Translations under genes and position numbers: made by a program
The notes under the pieces: model-generated
What the model saw: only the letters and a program-made list of their open reading frames with translations
What the model was told of the DNA's origin: nothing
Databases searched by the model: none
From: Algoriphagus marincola DSM 16067
GTDB lineage: Bacteria; Bacteroidota; Bacteroidia; Cytophagales; Cyclobacteriaceae
Assembly (NCBI RefSeq): GCF_000429405.1
Contig: NZ_AUBU01000013.1
Span: 1-64,000 of the forward strand
Length of the DNA: 64,000 bases
Direction: 5' to 3'
In this document: one piece after another, positions 1-8,135 of the stretch
Layout: every line of letters begins with the position of its first letter
Position numbering within the stretch: position 1 is the stretch's first letter

Positions 1-1606
1 AGCGACTGCGATCCAGAATCCGGGCATCGGCTTGATCAAGGTATCGGACAAGAAGGAATACAGCCAGGTAGGCGAGGTGTTGACCTATACGCTGACGGCG
101 GTGAACACGGGCAACGAGACGCTGACCGATGTAACGATCACTGATCCGCTGACCGGACTGACGCAGAACGTGGGCAGCTTGTCACCGGGCGAGAGCCAGA
201 GTGTGACGACGAGCTACACGGTGACCCAGCAGGACCTTGACAGCGGGCGTGTACTGAACACGGGCACGGCGAGCGGCACGGATCCGAACCAGACGGTGGT
301 GAGTGCGGATGCACAGGCGGTTTCATTTGCTTTAGCAAATCCACAAGTTGAATTGAGAAAAATTGCTGAAGAAAGCACCTTTAGCAAAGTTGGAGATGTA
401 ATCAATTACCAGTTGGAAATTGAAAATACCGGAAATATCACCATTCGAGATATTGTCGTTGAGGATCCATTAACTGGTTTGACAGAAGAGATTGAGCAGC
501 TCAATGTTAATCAGACGATCACACTTTCTACCACATATACTATAACTATTGAGGATGTTCAGCGTGGATTCTTTACCAATACGGCTTTTGTAAGTGGCAG
601 CTATTTTGGTTCTGAACTAATTGAAGCTAATGGATTTGCAACCTCTAATTTTATTCCGTTTGAAATCATTGCAAATAATGATGAGTTTGGAGTATTCCCA
701 TTGAGTTATGCCGGATCATTAGGCAATGTGTTGAATAATGATTTAGTCGGTGGATCCAGTCCTGATCCGGTAGATATCATTATTGAATTGATTGATGCAG
801 GTGGTTTAGCCGGCGTAAGTTTTGACGATGAAGGAAATCTAATATTGATTCCAGGTCTAAATGAACCGGGTATTTTCCAATTGACATATAGAATCAGTCA
901 GGTTGGATTTGAAACAAATCAGGATGAAGCAACTATCACTGTGGAGTTGGAAGAAGACAGAGTTGATATTTCTGTTCAAAAATCGACTTTGGCAACGGAA
1001 ATCTTTGAAGGAGATGAATTTGTATATGAGATTTTGATTCAAAACTTGGGAGAGACTCCAGCCAAAGGAGTGGTCATACGGGATGAGTTGCCAAGTGGAG
1101 TGCAGCGAATCAGTGAGGAAATTATCCGAATCAGCGATCCTCAAATAGTGATTACACCTGTTGTTTCTGGTAGTGTACTCACTTGGGAAATTCCTTTCCT
1201 TCCAAGTGGATCTGAAGTTGTTATTCAAATCAAAGTTAAAGCCGGAGACCCAGGAATGGTAACCAACGTGGTTTCAATCGAATCTGAAGGTGTAGATATT
1301 GATATGAGTAATAATCAAGATTCAGTGACAGATGAAATCCGAGCATTTAGAATTACAAATGTGATTACTCCGAATTCAGACGGATTCAACGATGAATTTG
1401 AGATCAAAGGTCTTCATAAGTTCACCGAGAATAGATTGGTTATTTTTAACAGATTGGGTGATTCTGTATTAGAAGTAGACGATTATCAGAACAATTGGTC
1501 TGCCGAAGGCCTGAGTCCAGGAACCTATTTCTATGTTCTTAAGGCTAAGAATTCTTCCAATGAAGAATTTGTATTTCAGGGCTGGATTCAAGTAATCAAA
1601 CGTTAA
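1..1606 (+). CDS. T9SS-secreted surface adhesin, DUF11-type repeats plus gliding-motility C-terminal domain (5' end outside window)
   Basis: The reading frame is open from the window edge (frame of base 2), so this is the C-terminal part of a longer protein. About 530 residues are visible. The first ~200 residues contain two DUF11/DUF7507-like beta repeats, recognisable by paired phrases such as VGEVLTYTLTAVNTGN and ITDPLTGLT. A cadherin-like segment with NNDEFG follows, then a third DUF11-like unit. The last ~85 residues form a CHU_C/gliding-motility C-terminal domain (TPNSDGFNDEF, then a YFYVLKA strand). That is the type B sorting signal of the type IX secretion system, so the protein is expected on the cell surface. 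The PorP/SprF gene starts 3 bp downstream, the usual partner arrangement. The first ~320 bp are much more GC-rich than the rest. Confidence 0.85.
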   Translation, partial: ATAIQNPGIGLIKVSDKKEYSQVGEVLTYTLTAVNTGNETLTDVTITDPLTGLTQNVGSLSPGESQSVTTSYTVTQQDLDSGRVLNTGTASGTDPNQTVVSADAQAVSFALANPQVELRKIAEESTFSKVGDVINYQLEIENTGNITIRDIVVEDPLTGLTEEIEQLNVNQTITLSTTYTITIEDVQRGFFTNTAFVSGSYFGSELIEANGFATSNFIPFEIIANNDEFGVFPLSYAGSLGNVLNNDLVGGSSPDPVDIIIELIDAGGLAGVSFDDEGNLILIPGLNEPGIFQLTYRISQVGFETNQDEATITVELEEDRVDISVQKSTLATEIFEGDEFVYEILIQNLGETPAKGVVIRDELPSGVQRISEEIIRISDPQIVITPVVSGSVLTWEIPFLPSGSEVVIQIKVKAGDPGMVTNVVSIESEGVDIDMSNNQDSVTDEIRAFRITNVITPNSDGFNDEFEIKGLHKFTENRLVIFNRLGDSVLEVDDYQNNWSAEGLSPGTYFYVLKAKNSSNEEFVFQGWIQVIKR

Positions 1607-1609
1607 AGT

Positions 1610-2584
1610 ATGAGAGCTATGATGAAATCTTTTTTCCTTCTTGGAATGGTATTGATCCTCTTGAATTCAAGTCTGAAGGCTCAGCAGCTTCCTCAGTTTA
1701 GTCAGTATATTTTTAATGGGCTTCATATCAACCCCGGGTATGCTGGGTATAAAGGGGAACCTTACATTCAGTCTACATATCGTAGTCAATGGCTGAATTT
1801 CCCAGGCTCCCCTTCTACCTTTTCATTGACAGCAGATTTAAGCGCAAATGAAGGAACGATGGGATTTGGCCTTTCTATACTAAGTGATGAAATCGGGCCC
1901 ACGAATACTTTTTCGGGAATGCTCACATATGCTTATCGAATACAATTGGGAAAAGAAAGCTTTCTGGGTCTCGGAGCAAGTTTTGGAATTTCAGAATATA
2001 AGATTGACGGGAGCCTTTTGGATCCAAACGACCCTAATGATCCAGAAATCCCTGATGGAACTCTGAATATGTTTACACCTAATTTAAATTCCGGATTGTT
2101 TTTTCATACTCCTACATTCTACGCTGGGTTTAGTGTTTTCAATATGATCGGTCGCAAATCCTTAGAACGTGAAGACCTCGCGTTGGCATATCATGATTTC
2201 CACTATTTCTTGACATTCGGAGCATTGTTTAATATTTCGGATCAGGTAGCCTTTAAACCCAATATTTTATTTAAAGAAGTAAAAGGTGCCCCGACTAATG
2301 TGGACACCAATGTGATGTTTCTTTTTTATGAAAGAATATGGCTTGGAGCTGCTTACCGGTCGAATCTTAAAATTTGGAATGAAAACTTGCAAGGCAACCT
2401 GTCGAATAGAAATGCTATTGCGGGAATCCTAGAGGTCTTTATGACAGACCGGTTACGTTTGGGCTATGCTTACGACCATAATTTGAATGTTCTTCAAGAC
2501 TTCAGAAGCAATTCACATGAATTTTCCCTTGGTTTTTACATGATTCCAAGAAAAGCAGTAATGAAAAATCCTCGCTGGTTCTAG
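1610..2584 (+). CDS. PorP/SprF family type IX secretion system membrane protein
   Basis: This 324-residue protein has an N-terminal signal peptide (hydrophobic stretch ending near SLKAQQ) and the family hallmark QFSQYIFNGLHINPGYAGY at the mature N terminus. A beta-rich body follows, expected to form an outer-membrane barrel. In Flavobacterium, SprF is needed to secrete and anchor the adhesin SprB, and family members are usually encoded just after their type B CTD cargo. The 3-bp spacing after the adhesin gene fits that, so it probably serves this one cargo. The C terminus (LGFYMIPRKA) is intact. Family assignment is firm; the specific partnership is inferred from gene order. Confidence 0.88.
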   Translation: MRAMMKSFFLLGMVLILLNSSLKAQQLPQFSQYIFNGLHINPGYAGYKGEPYIQSTYRSQWLNFPGSPSTFSLTADLSANEGTMGFGLSILSDEIGPTNTFSGMLTYAYRIQLGKESFLGLGASFGISEYKIDGSLLDPNDPNDPEIPDGTLNMFTPNLNSGLFFHTPTFYAGFSVFNMIGRKSLEREDLALAYHDFHYFLTFGALFNISDQVAFKPNILFKEVKGAPTNVDTNVMFLFYERIWLGAAYRSNLKIWNENLQGNLSNRNAIAGILEVFMTDRLRLGYAYDHNLNVLQDFRSNSHEFSLGFYMIPRKAVMKNPRWF

Positions 2585-2598
2585 ATTCTACAAAATAA

Positions 2599-3123
2599 TT
2601 AGGTTCCTATCAGCGGCCTCCGCATCATCCAATCCAGCTGCTCATCATTGCCTAGTTTGAAAACATGTTGGTCGAAAATCTGAAATCTGTTTTTTTGGTA
2701 AAAATTGATTGCTTTGGTATTCTTTTCCCATACACCAAGCCAGAGCCAATCCAATCCCAGCACCTTTCCTAAATCATAAGCTTGTTTTAAAAGTAATACC
2801 CCAATTCCTCTTCCCTGAAAGCCCTTGTCCACGTAGATTCGGGCGATTTCTAAGGAAGAATCCAACGTTTCACTTTGCGCTTTTCCCCAATTGAGTTGAA
2901 TGTATCCGACCACCTTGTTTTCTAGTTTGACAAAAAAGAATTTGATTTCGGATTCAGTCAGAAGTTGCAAGATTCGTTCTTCGGAAAACTCATCCCGAAG
3001 GTAGAGATCCATGTTCTCCGTCGTGTTTTGACTGGCGTAGGTATCCACAAAGCAGGCACGTGCAAAACGATGTAGCATTTTCAAATCAGAAGCTTGAACT
3101 TCATGGATCTTGTAGGTACTCAT
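2599..3123 (-). CDS. GNAT family N-acetyltransferase
   Basis: This 174-residue protein has the acetyl-CoA binding motif A of GNAT enzymes: IYVDKGFQGRGIGVLLL, with the R/Q-x-x-G-x-G/A core, at about residues 92-108. A conserved NTKAINFYQKNRF segment sits near the C terminus (motif B). It resembles the small spermidine/amino-acid acetyltransferase-like proteins of Bacteroidota, but the substrate cannot be read from sequence. It converges with the porP/sprF gene (14 bp apart) and lies 14 bp downstream of the quinone-reductase-like gene on the same strand, so those two are probably cotranscribed. Confidence 0.85.
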   Translation of the reverse strand: MSTYKIHEVQASDLKMLHRFARACFVDTYASQNTTENMDLYLRDEFSEERILQLLTESEIKFFFVKLENKVVGYIQLNWGKAQSETLDSSLEIARIYVDKGFQGRGIGVLLLKQAYDLGKVLGLDWLWLGVWEKNTKAINFYQKNRFQIFDQHVFKLGNDEQLDWMMRRPLIGT

Positions 3124-3137
3124 GGAAGCTTAAAAAT

Positions 3138-4118
3138 CTACTTTTTCACAATTACCACTCCCTTACCCAGCATTTTTCGCTCTAAGATCGCATTCAAAGC
3201 TTTTGGTGCTTCTTCAAGCGAATACTTTCCTCCGATATGCTGAGAAATCTTTTCTTGCTTTATCCATTGCATCAATTGAGCGATATTCTGAAAACTCAAT
3301 TCAGGCTCAAGTTTTGAAAATTGCCCCCAAAATACTCCGACTATAGAGCAACCTTTCAGGAGGGGCAGATTCATCGGGATTTTCGGAATTTCCCCATTGG
3401 CAAAGCCGACGATGAGATAACGTCCCTTCCAAGCCATTCCACGCAAAGCGGCTTCGGTGTATTTGCCACCCACAGGATCATAGACCACATCCACTCCTTT
3501 GCCTTGAGTTAGTTCTTTGATGCGAGCCTTCAGGTCTTCTTTTTGATAATTAATGGTTAGTTCAGCTCCTTTTTCCTTACAAAGAGCCAGTTTTTCCTCG
3601 GAAGAGGCTGCTGCGATGACTTTTGCTCCCATCGTTTTTCCCAGCTCTACTGCCGCGAGGCCTACTCCTCCCGCCGCACCAAATACCAGCAAGGTTTCTC
3701 CGGGCTGTAGATTTGCACGGTCCTTCAAGGCATGATAGGAGGTGCCATAGGTGTAGAGAGTCGTGGCTGCAATCTCGGAAGGAAGACCAGATGGAAGTTT
3801 GAATACCCGGTCGGAATCCACAGCTACCTTCTCTGCAAACCCACCCCAGCCGCAAAGTGCCAAAACGCTATCTCCAACTTGGAAGTTTTTTACTTCGCTA
3901 CCAATTTCAATAACTTTTCCAGCGACTTCTCCGCCCGGCGAAAAGGGTAATTCAGGTTTGAATTGATATTTGTTTTGGATGATGAGGACATCCGGAAAGT
4001 TGACCCCACAGGCATCGACTTGGATCAGTACTTGGCTAGGGCCGGGAGTTGGATCAGGTAGTTCTCCGTATTTGAGGGTTTCAGGAAGTCCAAATTTTTC
4101 GCAAATAACTGCCTTCAT
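3138..4118 (-). CDS. NADPH:quinone oxidoreductase family protein (zinc-independent medium-chain dehydrogenase)
   Basis: This 326-residue protein fits the length of the QOR branch of the medium-chain dehydrogenase/reductase family. The N-terminal GroES-like half contains the PGGEVAGKV segment. The C-terminal Rossmann half has the nucleotide-binding motif GAAGGVGLAAVELGK followed by a basic/serine loop (AASSEEK) typical of NADPH preference. The structural zinc cysteines of alcohol dehydrogenases are absent. The expected reaction is NADPH-dependent reduction of quinones or enones. It starts divergently from the M20 peptidase gene and is likely cotranscribed with the downstream GNAT gene. Confidence 0.85.
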   Translation of the reverse strand: MKAVICEKFGLPETLKYGELPDPTPGPSQVLIQVDACGVNFPDVLIIQNKYQFKPELPFSPGGEVAGKVIEIGSEVKNFQVGDSVLALCGWGGFAEKVAVDSDRVFKLPSGLPSEIAATTLYTYGTSYHALKDRANLQPGETLLVFGAAGGVGLAAVELGKTMGAKVIAAASSEEKLALCKEKGAELTINYQKEDLKARIKELTQGKGVDVVYDPVGGKYTEAALRGMAWKGRYLIVGFANGEIPKIPMNLPLLKGCSIVGVFWGQFSKLEPELSFQNIAQLMQWIKQEKISQHIGGKYSLEEAPKALNAILERKMLGKGVVIVKK

Positions 4119-4184
4119 TGCTTTCTGTATTTTTTGTCACTGAGAAAAGGTCGGTGGAAAATAGGCATTTCCTCCCGAATCAGA

Positions 4185-4192
4185 TAATTTTG
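4185..4192 (+). promoter_or_regulatory. candidate -7 promoter element for the M20 peptidase gene
   Basis: TAATTTTG matches the Bacteroidota -7 consensus TAnnTTTG and ends 23 bp before the ATG at 4216. No clear TTTG -33 element lies at the right spacing, so the call is tentative. Confidence 0.4.
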
Positions 4193-4215
4193 GGGACATT
4201 CAACAAAGTAAGCTC

Positions 4216-5604
4216 ATGTCAGTCAATCAAATAATCCAAGAAAATAAAGATCGATTTTTAAACGAACTCCTCGACCTATTGAGGATTCCTTCCGTCAGTG
4301 CCGACCCTAAATTCAAAGAGGATGTTTTCAAAGCAGCCGAATTTGTAAAAGAGAGTTTGGAGAAGGCAGGTGCGGATGTGGTCGAAATTTGCGAAACCCC
4401 AGGCTATCCGATTGTTTATGGGGAAAAAATCATTGACCCCAATCTTCCCACTGTTCTTGTTTACGGACATTATGATGTGCAGCCGGCAGATCCTTATGAG
4501 CTTTGGGATTCTCCGCCTTTCGAGCCAGTGATCAAAAAGACGGCAAATCATCCTGAGGGAGCGATTTTTGCCCGAGGCTCGGCTGATGACAAAGGGCAGT
4601 TTTACATGCATGTGAAAGCTTTTGAAGCCATGATGGCAGCAGGTGATTTGCCCTGCAATGTCAAATTTATGATTGAGGGTGAAGAGGAAGTGGGCTCTGA
4701 CAATCTGGAAGGCTTTGTTTTGGCTAACAAGGAGAAATTAAAATCTGACGTCATTCTAATTTCAGATACGCATATGATCTCCATGCAAGATCCTTCGATC
4801 ACAGTAGGGCTCCGTGGATTGACTTACATGGAGGTGGAAGTAACTGGCCCCAATAGAGATCTGCACTCAGGTACATATGGAGGAGCTGTCGCAAATCCTA
4901 TAAATGTTTTGGCCAAGATGATTGGTTCGCTGAAAGATGAAAATGAGCATATCACCATACCGGGCTTTTATGACAAGGTGCAGGAACTGACTGCTGAGCA
5001 GCGTAGTAGATTGAATGAAGCTCCTTTTGACTTAGAAGAGTACAAGGCCAAGCTTGAAGTCGATGAAGTTCATGGGGAGAAGGGCTATACGACGATTGAG
5101 CGCGTGGGAATCCGGCCAACTTTGGATGTCAATGGAATCTGGGGAGGTTATATCGGTGAGGGTGCGAAGACCGTCCTCCCTTCCAAAGCTTACGCAAAAA
5201 TTTCGATGCGATTGGTGCCGGATCAGGACTGGAAAGAGATTGCTAAACTTTTTGAAGATCACTTCCGCTCTTTGGCACCAAAATCCGTGAAGGTAAAAGT
5301 GAAAAGTCATCATGGAGGTTCACCAGCGGTCGTGTCGGACACTTCCGTAGGATACAAGGCTGCTGAAGCTGCCATGGAAGAGACTTTCGGAAAGCGACCC
5401 ATTCCTACTCGGGAGGGTGGTTCCATTCCGATTGTAGCGCTTTTCCAGAAGGAATTGGGATCTGATCCCATTCTTTTCGGTTTTGGTTTGGATACAGATG
5501 CGCTTCATTCACCCAATGAGCATTATGGGGTTCAGAATTATTTCATAGGAATTGAGACTATTGCAGCCTTTTTCCGATACTTCCGTCAGATGAGTCAATC
5601 CTAA
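4216..5604 (+). CDS. M20 family dipeptidase
   Basis: This 462-residue protein is a zinc-dependent M20/ArgE/DapE/CPG2-type peptidase. Metal-site motifs are visible in order: VYGHYDVQPADPYELW (first metal His/Asp), ARGSADDKGQFYMHVKA (bridging Asp), EGEEEVGSDN (catalytic Glu pair), and a C-terminal GLDTDALHSPNEHYG (last metal His). The lid/dimerisation domain lies between them, with LHSGTYGGAVANP. Length and motifs match cytosolic nonspecific dipeptidases of the carnosinase-like group, and no signal peptide is seen. It probably cleaves di- or tripeptides in the cytoplasm. It is followed 54 bp later by the DsbD-like gene on the same strand. Confidence 0.88.
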   Translation: MSVNQIIQENKDRFLNELLDLLRIPSVSADPKFKEDVFKAAEFVKESLEKAGADVVEICETPGYPIVYGEKIIDPNLPTVLVYGHYDVQPADPYELWDSPPFEPVIKKTANHPEGAIFARGSADDKGQFYMHVKAFEAMMAAGDLPCNVKFMIEGEEEVGSDNLEGFVLANKEKLKSDVILISDTHMISMQDPSITVGLRGLTYMEVEVTGPNRDLHSGTYGGAVANPINVLAKMIGSLKDENEHITIPGFYDKVQELTAEQRSRLNEAPFDLEEYKAKLEVDEVHGEKGYTTIERVGIRPTLDVNGIWGGYIGEGAKTVLPSKAYAKISMRLVPDQDWKEIAKLFEDHFRSLAPKSVKVKVKSHHGGSPAVVSDTSVGYKAAEAAMEETFGKRPIPTREGGSIPIVALFQKELGSDPILFGFGLDTDALHSPNEHYGVQNYFIGIETIAAFFRYFRQMSQS

Positions 5605-5658
5605 TTGCGAACTATCTTTCCTTCATTTTCCTTTTCTATGCTAACCTGATAGCTTGGT

Positions 5659-7758
5659 ATGAATCAATTTTCCATTTGGCTGAAAAGCATTTTGCTAGTT
5701 GGGCTCTTTTCGGTCAGCTTCCTTGCCAAAGCCCAGATAATCTCTCCACCAGAATGGACTGTGAGTGTTTCACCTGCTCAACCCAATGCCGGAGAGGAGG
5801 CTGTCTTACGATTGGAGGCAAAAATTCCGATTGGTTGGTATATCTATGGGACTGGATTCGATCCGGATTTAGGCCCTTTGGTGACGACTTTAATTATGGA
5901 AGATTCCGAGAGTTTTGACCGAATTGGCAGTTTGCAGGAAGTAGATGCCAAGGAGAAATATGATGAAATTTGGGAAGGAGATATTACCTATTTCATGGGT
6001 TCTGGACTCTTTGAGCAAAAAATCTTAGCCAAAAAATCAGGAACTATCCAAGGTGTATTGGAATATCAGATGTGCTCTGACCTTACAGGGCAATGCATCA
6101 ATTATGAAGAGGATATCTCCATTTCACTGACAGTGCCTGGAGGCGAAATTCTTTCTCCCGAAAATGCATCGGAGTCGACTTCCGTCCAAGAAGAGGATTC
6201 AGATGCCACTGACTCTTCCCAAAATGCTTCGGACCTATTCAATTCGGTAGATTCAGGTGAATCTAGTGGGATAGAAGATTCTGAAGTCCAGGTGAGTTTT
6301 GAACCGGAGGGCGATGTGGAAGAAAGTCTTTGGGGCTTTATGATTTTGGCTTTTTTGGCCGGACTTGCTGCGCTGGTAACGCCTTGCGTCTTTCCGATGA
6401 TTCCTATGACGGTGAGTTTTTTTACCGGAAGGGCAAAATCGAAAGCCGCCGGAATCCGAAATGGATTTATTTATGGCCTCTCAATCATTGGAATTTATAC
6501 CATAGCCGGTACTGCAGTGGCAGCCATTCAAGGACCTGAGTTTGCCAATTGGCTGGCCACTCATTGGCTTCCGAATTTATTCTTTTTTGGAATATTCATC
6601 TTTTTTGCTCTGGCATTTCTGGGATTATTTGAGATTACCCTTCCATCGGGCTTTGTCAATAAGATGGATGCCAAATCAGAAAAAGGAGGCTTGATTGGTA
6701 TTTTCTTTATGGCCTTTACGCTGGTTTTGGTTTCATTTTCCTGTACCGGTCCGATCGTCGGGTCGATTTTGATCTCATCTGCTGGAGGAGAGTTGATCAA
6801 ACCGGTTTTGGGAATGTTCTCTTTCTCCTTAGCATTTGCGATACCATTTACCCTTTTTGCGGTCTTCCCAGGATGGATGAGTAGCCTTCCTAAGTCCGGC
6901 GGTTGGCTCAATTCGGTAAAAGTGGTTTTAGGATTTTTGGAATTGGCTTTAGCCTTCAAATTCCTGTCTATTGCAGACCAGGTTTATCATTGGGGGATTT
7001 TGGATCGGGACGTATTTTTGGTGATTCATATCGTGATTTTCTTTGCTTTAGGACTGTATTTGCTAGGTAAAATCAGGCTTCCTCACGATTCTCCTTTGGA
7101 ACATTTAGGCGTACCTAAACTTCTACTGGCTTTATTCAGCTGGATGATCGCCTTGTATATGATCCCTGGGCTTTGGGGTGCTCCTTTGAAGTACCTAAGT
7201 GGGTATTTGCCGCCACTGACTTCACAGCAGTTCAAGGTTGGGGGTTCGGTTGCTGTGGCAGATGATGCAGGATATGCTTTGGATGAGTCGGTCAAATACG
7301 CAGATTTGCTGGAGATCCCTCATGGGATCAAAGGTTACTTTGATTATGATCAGGCACTCAGAGCAGCCAAGGCTGCGGACAAACCCCTATTGATTGATTT
7401 TACGGGGCATGGCTGTGTGAATTGCCGGAAGATGGAAGAGAATGTATGGGTGGACCCGGAAGTCTTGAGACGATTAAAGGAGGATTTTGTGATGGTGGCG
7501 CTCTACATCGATGAGCGATTGGAGCTTCCTGAGACTGAGTGGTACACCTCCGAATATGACGGGAAGGTCAAAAAAACGCTGGGTAAACAGAATGCTGATT
7601 TTCAGATAACACGCTTTCAGAATAATGCTCAGCCTTATTATGTGATTTTGGATCATGATGAGGAACTTATCACAAAACCCAGGGCCTACGATACGGATGT
7701 ACAGGCTTTTGTGGAGTTTTTGGTTGGGGCAAAAAAAGAATTTGAGCGGAGGAAATGA
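5659..7758 (+). CDS. dsbD: DsbD-like protein-disulfide reductase (thiol:disulfide interchange)
   Basis: This 699-residue protein has three parts. A signal peptide (ending near AKAQ) leads into an N-terminal periplasmic domain with a Cys pair (MCSDLTGQC). A central block of about eight membrane helices contains the redox cysteines in TPCVFPMIPM and SFSCTGPIVGS. A C-terminal thioredoxin-like domain carries the C-x-x-C motif GHGCVNCRKMEE. This is the full alpha-beta-gamma plan of DsbD, which passes electrons from cytoplasmic thioredoxin to periplasmic proteins. It may support the cytochrome c maturation genes 5 kb away by keeping apocytochrome cysteines reduced, but that link is inference. Confidence 0.9.
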   Translation: MNQFSIWLKSILLVGLFSVSFLAKAQIISPPEWTVSVSPAQPNAGEEAVLRLEAKIPIGWYIYGTGFDPDLGPLVTTLIMEDSESFDRIGSLQEVDAKEKYDEIWEGDITYFMGSGLFEQKILAKKSGTIQGVLEYQMCSDLTGQCINYEEDISISLTVPGGEILSPENASESTSVQEEDSDATDSSQNASDLFNSVDSGESSGIEDSEVQVSFEPEGDVEESLWGFMILAFLAGLAALVTPCVFPMIPMTVSFFTGRAKSKAAGIRNGFIYGLSIIGIYTIAGTAVAAIQGPEFANWLATHWLPNLFFFGIFIFFALAFLGLFEITLPSGFVNKMDAKSEKGGLIGIFFMAFTLVLVSFSCTGPIVGSILISSAGGELIKPVLGMFSFSLAFAIPFTLFAVFPGWMSSLPKSGGWLNSVKVVLGFLELALAFKFLSIADQVYHWGILDRDVFLVIHIVIFFALGLYLLGKIRLPHDSPLEHLGVPKLLLALFSWMIALYMIPGLWGAPLKYLSGYLPPLTSQQFKVGGSVAVADDAGYALDESVKYADLLEIPHGIKGYFDYDQALRAAKAADKPLLIDFTGHGCVNCRKMEENVWVDPEVLRRLKEDFVMVALYIDERLELPETEWYTSEYDGKVKKTLGKQNADFQITRFQNNAQPYYVILDHDEELITKPRAYDTDVQAFVEFLVGAKKEFERRK

Positions 7759-7797
7759 TTGATTTTAAACCGAGCTTGTGAAAATTCAGGAGTCTTG

Positions 7798-7822
7798 AAA
7801 AAAAATCCCGCACGAGGCGGGA
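7798..7822 (-). terminator. rho-independent terminator of the small 62-aa gene
   Basis: A perfect 6-bp stem (TCCCGC at 7806-7811 with GCGGGA at 7817-7822, 5-nt loop) is followed on the minus strand by a run of T (A-run at 7798-7805 on the plus strand). It lies 11 bp past the stop of the minus-strand small gene and may also end transcripts arriving from the dsbD side. Confidence 0.75.
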
Positions 7823-7833
7823 ATGTTTGTTCT

Positions 7834-8022
7834 CTAAAGGGCCGGTAAGAAGTACCGATTGAGTATGGGTTCGTGTGTTTTTCCAAACATCCGATAACAC
7901 CAATCTCGAAACTCCATCAACTCAGCGGGTAAAATAAGTCTCAGGCCCTTGCGCAGTTCTTTCTCGAAAAGATATCTCGAGAAACTCACTTTCTGCAAAA
8001 TGGTCTTTACATATTCTATCAT
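7834..8022 (-). CDS. small conserved Bacteroidota protein (62 aa), function unknown
   Basis: This 62-residue protein starts MIEYVKTILQKVSFSRYLF and continues with FEKELRKGL and EFRDWCYRMFG. I recognise this as a recurrent short hypothetical protein of Cytophagales, with a pattern of the type VKTILxKVSFxxxLFEKELRK. It has no signal peptide or membrane helix and looks like a short helical, basic protein. A proper terminator directly downstream supports a real expressed gene. The only competing frames here are low-quality overlapping ones. Function is unknown. Confidence 0.72.
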   Translation of the reverse strand: MIEYVKTILQKVSFSRYLFEKELRKGLRLILPAELMEFRDWCYRMFGKTHEPILNRYFLPAL

Positions 8023-8064
8023 AGCTAAAAGAGTTTAAGGTTAATTAAGAGATTTATTTACCAT

Positions 8065-8083
8065 ACGGAGGCTTTTCCTCCGT
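8065..8083. other. perfect 7-bp hairpin without T-run
   Basis: ACGGAGG (8065-8071) and CCTCCGT (8077-8083) form a perfect stem with a 5-nt CTTTT loop, between the divergent starts of the small gene and batD. No T-run follows on either strand, so it is not a standard terminator. It lies in the probable 5' leader of the minus-strand small gene. Confidence 0.45.
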
Positions 8084-8135
8084 TGTTGCGTAAAATAAGC
8101 TACCCTGATTGGGATTAATCCTTAATTTCGCAACC

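Noticed and set aside
138-405. Minus-strand open frames opposite the GC-rich adhesin repeats
   Set aside because: They lie antisense to clear repeat-coding sequence; the compositions (Pro/Ser/Cys-rich) are those of shadow frames in GC-rich DNA.
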